A stretch of DNA of 64,000 nucleotides, taken from Rhizobium sp. SEMIA4064 (GTDB lineage: Bacteria > Pseudomonadota > Alphaproteobacteria > Rhizobiales > Rhizobiaceae). Both the position numbers and the translations under genes were made by a program. Positions 46,722 to 55,657 of this stretch are shown here, one piece after another. The DNA lies in the NCBI RefSeq assembly GCF_003025035.1, contig NZ_PYJN01000022.1:186001-250000 (forward strand). Reading direction: 5' to 3'. The notes under the pieces are model-generated. The model did no database searches, was not told the origin of the DNA, and worked only from the letters and a program-made list of their open reading frames with translations. How positions within the stretch are numbered: the stretch's first letter is position 1; each line of letters starts with the position of its first letter.

Positions 46722-46908
46722 GGAGGACCCTCCGAACAAACGGCAAGCCAGCCAATATGGGGATATCGCATATTAGCTGAAGTAAAAATGAAAGTTACAT
46801 TAGGAATAGACGGTAAATATTAAGGCATATGAAATACAGCAGACGCTATTCCATGAAGAGCCGGACATTTGCGGCCACTTTCTGCGACCTGGGAAAACGG
46901 TAATCTTC

Positions 46909-48423
46909 ATGACGAAGAGCATCATGGCGAATTCGGCGTTGAACGCAGCGGCGGGGCTGACCCTGCTGGCGACCGGTTTTGCCTGTTCGATTATCGCGGC
47001 CCGCCTGCTTGGCCCGGAGGCCAACGGCATCATCGCCTTTTCGCTCTGGTTGACGACGACGGGCGCGCTCGTTGCCGAACTTGGCACCGGCATCACGCTG
47101 CTGCGCATCCTGCCGCAACTGAAGGTCCAGGGCTATTCGACGGAGGAGCGGCGCGGTTTTGCGGCCTATCTCCTGCATCCAACGATCCTGTCGACGCTGA
47201 TCCTGCTTGCCGGCTATGCCGCCTATTATTGGGAAGCGGAGCGGATGCATTGGGCAAACGATGCATCGTCCATCATCGTCATCACCGGCGCGTTTTTCGT
47301 CCTGCAGTCGCTCGGCGCCTACAGCAAGAACTATCTGGTCGGCGAACAGCAGCTCGGCGCTTTCTTCCGCATGACCCTGACCAGCTCGGTGCTGCAGCTC
47401 GCCACCGTGCTTCTCGGCGCCATCTTCTTCGGTGTCACCGGCGCCCTTGCCGGCTATGCCATCGGTCAGATCCCGATGTTCATCTCGAGCCTGAGGATCG
47501 CCGCCGCTCCCCGGAACAGTTGCGGCGTCGGCCTTGGCTATCTCGTCCGTTCCTCGCTCATTCTCTCGGCCGAATTCATCAACAGCTCGATCTTCCTGAA
47601 TCGCATCGAGCTGGTGTTCCTGCAGCATTATTGGGGCATCGAAGCCGTCGGCTTCTATGCTGTCGGCCTGTCGCTTGCCAATCTGGCGCTGCAGCTTCCG
47701 GTACAGTTGAGCGGCAGCCTGCTGCCCTATTACTCCGAGCAGATGCATTCGCAGGCGTCGGGCAAGCTGCCGGTCCATGTCTTCGAAGGTGTGGCGCGCG
47801 CCATTTCCTATATCACCCTGCCGATGAGCTTCGGCCTTGCGGCGATCGCCCCCGAGCTGGTGGTGACGATCTTCGGCAAACCCTTCGGCCCGAGCGGTGG
47901 CATGGTGGCGCTGCTGTCGCTGACCGCAGCCCCTTACGTCTTCATGCAGATCTGCACGCAATATCTCTATTCCATCGACCGCATGCGTGAGCGTACCATT
48001 ATCGGCGGCGTCGCCAGCGCCATCATGGTCGTCGGTTGCTTCATCGCAGTGCCTCTCTATGGCGGCGAAGGTGGCGCTCTGGTGCGGCTGCTCGCCTTCA
48101 CCGCCATGTGCGTGCTGATGGTGCGCCGTATGGAATTCGAAGGCTCGATGCACAGCATGTTCGTTAGCCTCGCCAAGGTGACCGGCGCATCCGCGCTCTG
48201 CGCCGCCGCGGCCTACGGTTTCGTTCATGTGCTGCCCGGTATTCCCGGCCTCGCCAGCGCCGTCATCGCCGGCATCCTGGTCTACGGCCTGGCGCTCCGG
48301 CTGCTGAATGCCGTGCCGCCGGAGGATATCGCCGCCCTGCAACAAATTGCTGCGCGTCTACCCCGGCGCGCGCATCCATTTGCCGTTCACGCGCTGGCAT
48401 GGCTGGCGCCGCGCCGAATTTGA
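46909..48423 (+). CDS. polysaccharide flippase (Wzx/MATE-like)
   Basis: The 504-residue protein has about 13-14 membrane helices and the polysaccharide-transport N-terminus (MTKSIMANSALNAAAGLTLL, FACSIIAARLLGPEANGIIA). It probably flips a lipid-linked oligosaccharide across the inner membrane. It is adjacent to two glycosyltransferases and immediately followed (10 nt) by a dual hydrolase gene, so the last two are likely co-transcribed. Confidence 0.85.
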   Translation: MTKSIMANSALNAAAGLTLLATGFACSIIAARLLGPEANGIIAFSLWLTTTGALVAELGTGITLLRILPQLKVQGYSTEERRGFAAYLLHPTILSTLILLAGYAAYYWEAERMHWANDASSIIVITGAFFVLQSLGAYSKNYLVGEQQLGAFFRMTLTSSVLQLATVLLGAIFFGVTGALAGYAIGQIPMFISSLRIAAAPRNSCGVGLGYLVRSSLILSAEFINSSIFLNRIELVFLQHYWGIEAVGFYAVGLSLANLALQLPVQLSGSLLPYYSEQMHSQASGKLPVHVFEGVARAISYITLPMSFGLAAIAPELVVTIFGKPFGPSGGMVALLSLTAAPYVFMQICTQYLYSIDRMRERTIIGGVASAIMVVGCFIAVPLYGGEGGALVRLLAFTAMCVLMVRRMEFEGSMHSMFVSLAKVTGASALCAAAAYGFVHVLPGIPGLASAVIAGILVYGLALRLLNAVPPEDIAALQQIAARLPRRAHPFAVHALAWLAPRRI

Positions 48424-48433
48424 GGAGAATGCC

Positions 48434-50221
48434 ATGGCTGCGTTGGGAGCCGCCGAATACCAGGGTCCGCTTAAGGAGATGACCGCCGCCGCCATGCCGG
48501 TGACCTTCTCCCGAACTGTCGGCCTGTTCACGCCCGCCGTCGCGCCGACGAGCCAGACGGCCGTATTGTTCCTCAGCCCCTGGGGCTTCGAGGAAATGTG
48601 CACCCGCAAATTCTGGCGCATCCTCGCCGAAGATCTCGCCAAGACAGGCATCGCCAGCCTCCGCTTCGACTATGCCGGCACCGGCGATGCGCTCGACGTT
48701 GACGATCCAGGCGAAGGATTGGCGCTGTGGGAAAATACGGCGCGCGACGCCGCGGCCTTGCTGCGATCGCTCTCCGGCTGCGAACGCCTGATTCTGGTGA
48801 GCCAAGGGCTCGGAAGTGTCGTCGCCCTTAATATTGCAGAGCAGCTCTCCACCGCCGACGGCATCGCGCTGCTGGCCCCCACCATCTCCGGCCGGGCTTA
48901 TCTGCGCGAATTGACCATGTGGTCGAAAATGATCGACGAGGGCATGGGGCTCACCGAAACACAGCGCCGGACCGAAGGCGTCACCATCGCCAGCCTACAT
49001 ATGCCGGACACTACCGCCGCCGCTGTCAAAAAACTCAACCTGATGACGCTTGCCCATGTCGGCGTGCCGGATTGCCTTGTCCTGACACGGCCCGGTCGCC
49101 CCGCCGATGCCGATTTCGCTGCTCATCTCGAAACCCTCGGCCCGCGTGTCGAACGCGCTGCCTATGAGGGTTATGACGAGCTGGTGTCGAACCCGACTAT
49201 CGCCACCATGCCGCTCGAAGCCGGCCGGAAAATTCTGGATTGGGCGCGGTCGATCGCGACGGAATCCACGACGGCATCGCGCAGAATTCTCCGCACGCCC
49301 CGTGCCGAAGCGCTTGAGGGCGATGGTTTTCGCGAGACGCCGCTGCGTTTTGGCGAGGGCGACCGCCTCTTCGGCATTCTCTGCGAACCCGCAGGCGCCC
49401 GTGCGGGCGCGACAGCATTGCTCTTAACGACGGCCTATGACCGCCATGCCGGCTGGGGCCGGATGTCGGTGACCATGGCGCGGACACTCGCCCGCGACGG
49501 CATCCCCTCGCTGCGTTTCGATACCGCCAATGTTGCCGACAGCCCGCCGCTTCCCGACGCGCAGGAGCAGGTGCTTTATTCCCGCGATCAGCAGCAGGAC
49601 GTTGACGCCGCACTCAACTTTCTGGAGAATCGTGAGCTGCTGCCCGCCTTTGCCGTCGGCCGCTGCAGCGGTGGTTATCTCGCCTTTCAGAGCGCTATCC
49701 GCGATAGCAGATGCCGCGGTCTGATCACCGTCAATCCTTACGCTTTCTTCTGGGATGAAACCCAGCCGGTCGACGAAGCCCTGCGCTTCGTGCCGCGTTC
49801 GCTTGAGACCTACGGCCTGAAATTCCTGCAGTTCGAGACCTTGAAGCGGCTCTATGGCGGCCAGATCGACGCCAAGAGCGCGGCGCGCAACATCGTCGTG
49901 GCGCTGGCGCGGCGCGCCGTCCGTCTCGGTCGCCCGCTGCTCGGCGTTCTCCCCTTCTTCGCCGGCGAGCATGAAACCGTCATCAACGGCTTCCGCACGC
50001 TTACAAAACGTCAGGTCGATATTTCGCTGATCTACAGCGCCCACGACATCGGTCTGGATCATTTCCGCGAACACTTTGGCGAAGACGCCGCCGGCCTGAA
50101 GAACTTTCCGGACATCCGCCTCACCATCATCCCCGACGCCGATCACAATCTGACACCGTCCTATGCGCGGAAAGTGTACTTGCACGAGGTGAGAGAGATG
50201 GCATTGAGGCTCGGCAAATGA
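48434..50221 (+). CDS. tandem alpha/beta hydrolase, first domain lacking nucleophile
   Basis: The 595-residue protein has two alpha/beta-hydrolase domains. The first (about 1-280) has RFDYAGTGDA and an elbow reading LVSQGLGSVVAL, where Gly occupies the nucleophile position. The second (about 305-595) has RFDTANVADS, the elbow VGRCSGGYLA with Cys at the nucleophile position, Asp in YSAHDIGLDH and His in PDADHNLTPS. So only the second domain looks catalytic and with a Cys triad. GAGGAG precedes ATG 48434. It follows the flippase by 10 nt, suggesting a role in polysaccharide acyl modification or export. Confidence 0.75.
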   Translation: MAALGAAEYQGPLKEMTAAAMPVTFSRTVGLFTPAVAPTSQTAVLFLSPWGFEEMCTRKFWRILAEDLAKTGIASLRFDYAGTGDALDVDDPGEGLALWENTARDAAALLRSLSGCERLILVSQGLGSVVALNIAEQLSTADGIALLAPTISGRAYLRELTMWSKMIDEGMGLTETQRRTEGVTIASLHMPDTTAAAVKKLNLMTLAHVGVPDCLVLTRPGRPADADFAAHLETLGPRVERAAYEGYDELVSNPTIATMPLEAGRKILDWARSIATESTTASRRILRTPRAEALEGDGFRETPLRFGEGDRLFGILCEPAGARAGATALLLTTAYDRHAGWGRMSVTMARTLARDGIPSLRFDTANVADSPPLPDAQEQVLYSRDQQQDVDAALNFLENRELLPAFAVGRCSGGYLAFQSAIRDSRCRGLITVNPYAFFWDETQPVDEALRFVPRSLETYGLKFLQFETLKRLYGGQIDAKSAARNIVVALARRAVRLGRPLLGVLPFFAGEHETVINGFRTLTKRQVDISLIYSAHDIGLDHFREHFGEDAAGLKNFPDIRLTIIPDADHNLTPSYARKVYLHEVREMALRLGK

Positions 50222-50224
50222 GTG

Positions 50225-50249
50225 CCTATCTCGCCGCTGGCGAGATAGG
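50225..50249 (+). terminator. strong hairpin after the dual hydrolase gene
   Basis: An 11-bp perfect stem (CCTATCTCGCC / GGCGAGATAGG) with a 3-nt GCT loop lies right after the stop codon. It lacks a T-run, so it may be a terminator in combination with Rho or an mRNA 3' stabiliser. Confidence 0.5.
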
Positions 50250-50303
50250 TGTCGGGCGGCCCAAAACACTCGCAACACCCTGCACTTGCTGTATACTCGC
50301 CCC

Positions 50304-50972
50304 ATGAGGCTCCTGATCGTCGAAGACAACCGCGAACTGGCGTCCTGGCTCGGCAAGGCGCTGCGTCAGGCACAATATGCCGTCGACATCGCCTATGACG
50401 GCGAGGACGCCGAACATATGTTGAAAGTGGCGGGTTACGCAGTCGTTATCCTGGATCTGTCACTGCCGAAAATCGACGGGTTGACGCTGTTGAAGCGGTT
50501 GCGCCAGGGCGGCAACAAAGTGCCGGTCATCATCCTGACCGCCAATGCCAGCCTCGACGGCCGCGTTGCCGGGCTCGATAGCGGCGCCGACGACTATCTG
50601 GCAAAACCTTTCGAAATCGCCGAGCTGGAAGCCCGCGTCCGCGCGGTCGTCCGCCGCGGCCATGACCGCGCCGCGCCCGAAATCGCCGTGGGCGACCTGC
50701 TCTTCGACGGCGGCACGCGGCAGTTCTTTCTCGGCGGGGAAACCCTGGCGCTCACGCCTCGCGAACATGCCGTGCTCGAACATCTCATGATGAAGGTCGG
50801 CACGACGGTCACCAAGACCGCGCTCTCCGAAAGCGTCTTCGGCTTCGACGATCTCGCCGATACCAGTGCCATCGAAATCTACGTGCACCGCGTCCGCAAG
50901 AAGCTCGAAGGCAGTGCCGTGCAGATCGCCACGCTGCGTGGCCTCGGTTACCTCCTACGCCATGCGCAATGA
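50304..50972 (+). CDS. OmpR-family response regulator, TctD-like
   Basis: The 222-residue protein has receiver residues ED, Asp in VILDLSLPKIDG and Lys in AKPFEIAELEARV, and a winged helix with TSAIEIYVHRVRKKLEG. The latter motif is that of TctD/QseB-like regulators. It overlaps the kinase gene start by 11 nt, indicating translational coupling. It may control tricarboxylate-like uptake, but no such transporter is adjacent, so the target is open. Confidence 0.87.
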   Translation: MRLLIVEDNRELASWLGKALRQAQYAVDIAYDGEDAEHMLKVAGYAVVILDLSLPKIDGLTLLKRLRQGGNKVPVIILTANASLDGRVAGLDSGADDYLAKPFEIAELEARVRAVVRRGHDRAAPEIAVGDLLFDGGTRQFFLGGETLALTPREHAVLEHLMMKVGTTVTKTALSESVFGFDDLADTSAIEIYVHRVRKKLEGSAVQIATLRGLGYLLRHAQ

Positions 50973-52377
50973 CGAAAGCCGCCCCCGCAAAGGACATTTG
51001 CGCCGCGCCGTCGCAGGGCTGAGCTCCAGCCTGCGGGCGCAACTTTTTGCCTGGGTGGTGCTGACGCTGATCGGGGCGATCTGCATCAATCTCTATCTCA
51101 GCTTCCACTCGGCGAATGCCACTTCGGACCTCGTCACCGACCACACGCTGCTTGCCTCAGCCCGCGTCATCGCCGAAGCCGTGCATGTCGACGGCAACGG
51201 CACCGTCCAGGTCGATATCCCACCGGCTGCGCTGGAGATGTTCGATACGGGCTATGGCGATCGCGTCTTCTATCAGGTGGTGACCGCCTGGGGGAACCTC
51301 GTCGCCGGCTATCCCGATCTACCGCAGCCAAAGAAACCGCAGGTCGGTGAAGACACGGCATTTCGCAACGATCAGGTCCGCGTGATGATGCTGAACCACC
51401 CGATCGTCGGCCTCAGCGAAGACAGCACGATCTCCGTTACCGTCGCCGTCACCCATAACAGCCAATACGCCATGCGTCGCAGGCTGTGGCTCTCGGATTT
51501 CACCAAGCAGCTCGTGCTCGTGCTGCTCGCCGGCCTGGTCACCATCATCGGGCTGCAGCGCGGTCTGGCGCCGGTACTCCGGCTGCGCGATGCGGTGCGC
51601 GAACGCGGCCGCCAGCGGCTGGACCCGCTGGAACCGGACATGGTGCAGAGCGAGCTGCGCCCCCTGGTCCATGCCCTCAACGATCATATGGAGCGGGTGC
51701 AGAACCAGATGGCGGCACAGCGTCGCTTCGTCTCCAACGCCGCTCACCAGTTGCGCACGCCGCTCGCGCTGATCTCGACGCAAGCAAGCGTGGCGGCACG
51801 CGAGGATGATAATGCCAGGCGCGACGAAGCGTTGACGGCGTTGCGCTCCAGCACGCGACAAGTGACACGGCTGGCGAGCCAGCTTCTCACCCTCTCGCGG
51901 GCCGAGCCCGGCAGCCGCCGTCCGCGCAGCGACACGATCGACCTCGTCGCGACCGCCCGACAGGTCCTGGAGAACCTAGCGGAGGAGGCCCTGAGGCGCA
52001 ACATCGACCTGGGACTGGAGGCCGATGATGCGCCGGTTCATGTCGAAGGCGACGGCACCATGCTGCGCGAAATGCTGGTTAATCTCGTCGACAATGCCCT
52101 GCGGTATACCCCCGCCAATGGCCGGGTCACGGTCGGCGTCCGGCGCGATGATGACAGCGCCTTGCTGTGGGTGGAGGACAACGGTCCGGGTATCCCCGAG
52201 GCCGAGCGCGGCCAGGTGTTTGAGCGCTTCTACCGCATCATCGGCACGGAACCAGAGGGCAGCGGCCTCGGGCTCGCCATCGTCCGCGAAGTCGTCGACG
52301 GCGCCGGCGGCACGATAGCGCTGAGCGATGCGACCGGCGGCGGCCTACTGGTGACGGTAAGGCTGCCGGCGGTTTGA
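50962..52377 (+). CDS. sensor histidine kinase, TctE-like
   Basis: The 471-residue kinase has a membrane helix near 25-45, a periplasmic domain to about residue 180, a second helix (QLVLVLLAGLVTIIGL), H-box H262 in SNAAHQLRTPLALI, and HATPase boxes NLVDNALRYTP, DNGPGIPEAE and GSGLGLAIVREV. The TctE-like sensor domain fits partnership with the regulator it overlaps. It is convergent with the DnaB-like gene downstream with a 39-nt spacer. Confidence 0.87.
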   Translation: MRNDESRPRKGHLRRAVAGLSSSLRAQLFAWVVLTLIGAICINLYLSFHSANATSDLVTDHTLLASARVIAEAVHVDGNGTVQVDIPPAALEMFDTGYGDRVFYQVVTAWGNLVAGYPDLPQPKKPQVGEDTAFRNDQVRVMMLNHPIVGLSEDSTISVTVAVTHNSQYAMRRRLWLSDFTKQLVLVLLAGLVTIIGLQRGLAPVLRLRDAVRERGRQRLDPLEPDMVQSELRPLVHALNDHMERVQNQMAAQRRFVSNAAHQLRTPLALISTQASVAAREDDNARRDEALTALRSSTRQVTRLASQLLTLSRAEPGSRRPRSDTIDLVATARQVLENLAEEALRRNIDLGLEADDAPVHVEGDGTMLREMLVNLVDNALRYTPANGRVTVGVRRDDDSALLWVEDNGPGIPEAERGQVFERFYRIIGTEPEGSGLGLAIVREVVDGAGGTIALSDATGGGLLVTVRLPAV

Positions 52378-52416
52378 TCGATTCCCAACTGCCGGCAACC
52401 GGATTAAGCGGAACCG

Positions 52417-53130
52417 CTACCCAGCCACCTGAAGCTGGACTTCGCCCCTGTTCAGGAAAAATGTCTTGTCGAACAGCGCCAGATCCAGCGGATTGGGCAA
52501 GCGGACATCCTCCAGACCAGGATAGGCTTTCGCCGACGGATCGTAGGACCGGTCGATCTGCGAGAGGAAGACGATGATCAAACCTCGCTCCTGCGCAAAG
52601 GACCTCAACGCCCGAACCTGCACCATCAATTCCGGCTTCTGCCGGTTCTGGTCGAGTATTTGCAGGTAATCGATGACGACAAGCGTTCCCTCGGGCGCCG
52701 ACGCCAGTTTGTCGACAATATAGTCGGCGCTGATCGCGTCCGAACTGTCAAATTCGAACAAGCCTTCAAAAAGCTCGAACTTAGCGCCGATCACCCGGAA
52801 ACGATCGAGAACATCACTTTCGGTATCTTCCAACGTGAAGAAGGCGCCCCGATTGCCGGATTTCATCGCCTCGACCGCCAGCCTGAGGCTCATCAAGGTT
52901 TTACCGTGGCCACGGCGGGCGCCCAGAAGCACCAGATCGCCACGGTCCAATTGAGCGAACATCTCTTCGGCTGACGTGGTCGTCTCGGCACGCGCTGCGA
53001 GCAAGCTCCAGCCGCGGAAACCTTCTTCGACTGCTATCCGGTCAAGTGCTTCGTGCAAGGGAATGTTCTCCTCGCGCGACATGAGCCGGGCTTTACGCTT
53101 CAAACGATAGATTGGGCCAGAAAGCCTCAT
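52417..53130 (-). CDS. DnaB/KaiC-like RecA-fold ATPase, solo domain
   Basis: The 237-residue protein has Walker A GARRGHGKTLMSL, Walker B TLVVIDYLQIL and a VFLSQIDRS sensor-type motif. An N-terminal MRLSGPIYRLKRKARLMSRE segment leads into a helical EALDRIAVEEGF motif shared with the glyoxalase-related superfamily. There is no DnaB N-terminal domain, so it is not a replicative helicase. Its role is unknown. GGAGG precedes ATG 53130 at ideal spacing. Confidence 0.75.
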   Translation of the reverse strand: MRLSGPIYRLKRKARLMSREENIPLHEALDRIAVEEGFRGWSLLAARAETTTSAEEMFAQLDRGDLVLLGARRGHGKTLMSLRLAVEAMKSGNRGAFFTLEDTESDVLDRFRVIGAKFELFEGLFEFDSSDAISADYIVDKLASAPEGTLVVIDYLQILDQNRQKPELMVQVRALRSFAQERGLIIVFLSQIDRSYDPSAKAYPGLEDVRLPNPLDLALFDKTFFLNRGEVQLQVAG

Positions 53131-53447
53131 GTGAAAAACCTCCTATTGCGAGCAACGACCGCAACCCCTCCTTATGCTTGGCGCCCGAACAGTCGGTTCG
53201 ATGATCGATCAGCCCCGCATGAATGATACTTTCCCAGATGGAGGGGGGAGGCATGGGCTTTGCCGGAATCGGACCATAAGCTGATTCTCGTTCGGTGAAA
53301 ATTGCGCGATTGGGGACCAACCATCACCCGGCGGTTCCGCCGCATATGGACCCAGCTTTGCGCCAAGAGCGGTCATCGCCCGATCAATGCGTCACGCCGC
53401 CCTCATTCGACATCGCGCAGCAACGCCGGCAGACGGTTCGCTGCAGG
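53131..53447. other. 317-nt spacer
   Basis: No coding sequence, RNA or terminator can be supported here. Short overlapping frames exist on both strands but none resembles a known protein or has a convincing ribosome site. Confidence 0.4.
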
Positions 53448-54128
53448 TTAGCGTCCAAGGTCGCTCGCGGCGGCGATGATCTCCGCTGCCGTCGGGAAGA
53501 TGGAGATGCTGTTCGGTCCGTCCAGCGCCTCAATTTGTACCCAGCGGATTGTGCCGTTCGCATCGACCAGGAAGTGGCCGACGAGCTGGGTAGCGTGGTT
53601 CGCGAAGATCGCATTATCGGCTTCATCAAGCTCGAAGCGGTCCTTGGCGTTGAGTATCGTGTTGGCTTCCATCGGGTGTAGCGGTTCCGGCAACTCGCCT
53701 GTGGGGTTGATGCGCGCCGCCTGGAACTGCGCCATCGTCGCGCTATAAGGCCATTCGGGCTGCTCGCTGCTCCCATCGGGCAGGAACTCAGCATACGGCA
53801 CACCGTAGGCCCGATGTGTGCGGCAGTCCGGATCGCAAAGTAGCGTTACTGGCGTCGGACGGTGGCGGAAATACAGGCGAGCGCGTTCCACCGGCGTGTT
53901 GATAACGGCCACAGTCTCCACCCCGGCAGCGCGCAGGGTGGGCTGAATGCCGGCGAGCTGTTCTACCTGACGCCGGCAGAACGGACAGTGCAGCCCGCGA
54001 AAGAAACCGATCAAGAACGGGCGATCGCTCAAGTCGGCGAAAGAGACCGTTCCGTCGAAGTTGGCCGTGGCTAGCGCGAACGCGGGCGCGGTTTCTCCAG
54101 GTTGCAGCGGGCGCTTTTGGTCTCCCAT
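53448..54128 (-). CDS. peroxiredoxin-like (AhpC/TSA) protein
   Basis: The 226-residue protein has a thioredoxin-fold peroxiredoxin core (PAFALATANFDGTVSFADLS, FFRGLHCPFCRRQVEQLAGI). The CPFC active site resembles a 2-Cys thiol site, while the rest is not typical AhpC. It probably reduces peroxides in the cytoplasm. AAAGGA precedes ATG 54128. It diverges from a GNAT acetyltransferase with a 350-nt spacer. Confidence 0.82.
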   Translation of the reverse strand: MGDQKRPLQPGETAPAFALATANFDGTVSFADLSDRPFLIGFFRGLHCPFCRRQVEQLAGIQPTLRAAGVETVAVINTPVERARLYFRHRPTPVTLLCDPDCRTHRAYGVPYAEFLPDGSSEQPEWPYSATMAQFQAARINPTGELPEPLHPMEANTILNAKDRFELDEADNAIFANHATQLVGHFLVDANGTIRWVQIEALDGPNSISIFPTAAEIIAAASDLGR

Positions 54129-54478
54129 GGAATAATTCCTTTCTCGTATCGTCCAAGATGAAACGACCGAAATTGAACTATATCACTTGTCGCAAGAAGG
54201 CCCACCGCCCGATGTTGATCGCCGAGAGTGGCCAGGCACGCTGCTCACCGCTCCGACCGGTGTCAAAGCTGCCCCCGCATCTTGCCTCTTCGGCCGGTAG
54301 AAGGTCCAAGAGCCCGTAAGGAAGAACAGGCGGAAGGTCGTCACTTCCGGAATGTGCCAACAGCGGACGAACCACGAAGGGACTAGGCGCCGAAACGATA
54401 CAATCGGGAAATAGAGATGACATGGTTTGCCTGCCGATATTATGGTGCGCAAGCGAACCGGCGGATAGGGGCCCCTTT
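54129..54478. other. 350-nt divergent spacer
   Basis: It separates the peroxiredoxin-like and GNAT genes. I see no regulatory motif, terminator or credible small gene. Confidence 0.35.
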
Positions 54479-54970
54479 ATGTCTCGGCAGATCAAGACCA
54501 ACGCGCGCGACGACGCCTTTGCGGTGCGGCGCGCTGTCTTTATGGACGAGCAGGGCTATGAGAACGAGTTCGATGGCATCGACGACAACCCTTCCTGTGT
54601 ACATGTAACCCTCTATATCGATGGCGAGCTAGCCGGGTGCTCACGCCTGTTCCCCGAGCTACTGGAGCGCGCCCTTGCGCCCGATAGGCCACCGTCGCCC
54701 ACATGCACGTTCGACGAGGGCGTGATGGCAGGGGAGACGTACCTGCTGGGCCGCGTAGCCGTGATGCCGGCGTTTCGCCGCCGGGGTTTGGCGAGTGTGA
54801 TCATCGCTGCGAGCGACGAGGCCGCGCGCGAGGCCGGCGCCAAACTGGTGAAGCTGCATGCCCAGGAATACGCGCACGATCTGTACGCCAAGCAGGGCTA
54901 TACGCAGATCAGCGATGTCGATTGCGAGGACGAGGGCCAGCCGCACCTTTGGATGGCCAAGCGGCTGTGA
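54479..54970 (+). CDS. GNAT-family N-acetyltransferase
   Basis: The 163-residue protein is a single GNAT domain (FAVRRAVFMDEQGYENEFDGID, VAVMPAFRRRGLASVIIAAS with the acetyl-CoA Q/RxxGxG-like loop RRRGLA, then LHAQEYAHDLYAKQGYTQ). The ElaA-like opening (RAVFMDEQGY) fits the group of short acetyltransferases. Substrate unknown. ATG 54479 follows a GGGG-rich site. Confidence 0.85.
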   Translation: MSRQIKTNARDDAFAVRRAVFMDEQGYENEFDGIDDNPSCVHVTLYIDGELAGCSRLFPELLERALAPDRPPSPTCTFDEGVMAGETYLLGRVAVMPAFRRRGLASVIIAASDEAAREAGAKLVKLHAQEYAHDLYAKQGYTQISDVDCEDEGQPHLWMAKRL

Positions 54971-55202
54971 TCGCGGACAGTTCCCTCAGCAGCAGATCAG
55001 ACAGTAGGTGTCCCCACCGCTCCGTGTCCACCATAGGACAACTTCAACAGAGGCGACCCGGCGCAGGTGCCGCTTTAGGGCCGGAAGCAGGCGAGAACAT
55101 CGACATCTCTGCCATTTGCGACGATGCGCTCCGCCCATCCGGGTAATATCAATGTGATCAATCGAGGCGTAGTGTTCCATTTGGCTTTGAGAGGAGGATG
55201 CT

Positions 55203-55466
55203 ATGCCTACCATATTGGCCTATCACGACGTCAAAGACGTCAAACACTGGCTTGCTTCACCACGCCGTAAAGAGGTTTTCGAACCCCTCGGGTGCGCAAA
55301 CATACGCACGTTTATCGATCCGCAAGCGTCGAACCGAGTAGGCCTAGTCATGGACGTTCCCGACATGGACCGCTTGGCGGAATTTATGAAGTCCAAGGCA
55401 GCGGCGGATGCGATGGAGTATGACGGAGTATTGCCGGAGACCTTGGTGATCCTCGTTCAATCGTAG
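55203..55466 (+). CDS. small ferredoxin-like-fold protein, hypothetical
   Basis: The 87-residue protein (TILAYHDVKDVKHWLASPRR, FEPLGCANIRTFID, RVGLVMDVPDMDRLAEFM) resembles dimeric alpha-beta-barrel proteins by secondary-structure pattern, but no family is assigned with confidence. GAGGAGG precedes the ATG. It is isolated between the GNAT gene and the convergent ABC operon. Confidence 0.65.
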   Translation: MPTILAYHDVKDVKHWLASPRRKEVFEPLGCANIRTFIDPQASNRVGLVMDVPDMDRLAEFMKSKAAADAMEYDGVLPETLVILVQS

Positions 55467-55599
55467 CGGGGATGCTGAAGGCATTTTGGCGGATGGAGTT
55501 TCTGGCGACGCGGTGACGACTGCTGCAGAGTTCCGGAAAATTGTTCCCATAAGCGTCTTCGCATAGCCGTCGTCCACGCCGGGGCGGCCAACTGGCGGC

Positions 55600-55629
55600 A
55601 AAAAAGAGGCCGGGTGGGGGTGCCCGGCC
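55600..55629 (-). terminator. rho-independent terminator of the ABC importer operon
   Basis: On the minus strand a 7-bp GC stem (GGCCGGG/CCCGGCC) is followed by CTCTTTTTT about 30 nt past the permease stop. Position and T-run make it the operon terminator. Confidence 0.78.
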
Positions 55630-55657
55630 TTGGGAGGAAACTGAATGCCTCGATGGC

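Noticed and set aside
46846..48345. 499-codon frame opposite the flippase
   Set aside because: Polar, repeat-like composition opposite a clear membrane protein gene.
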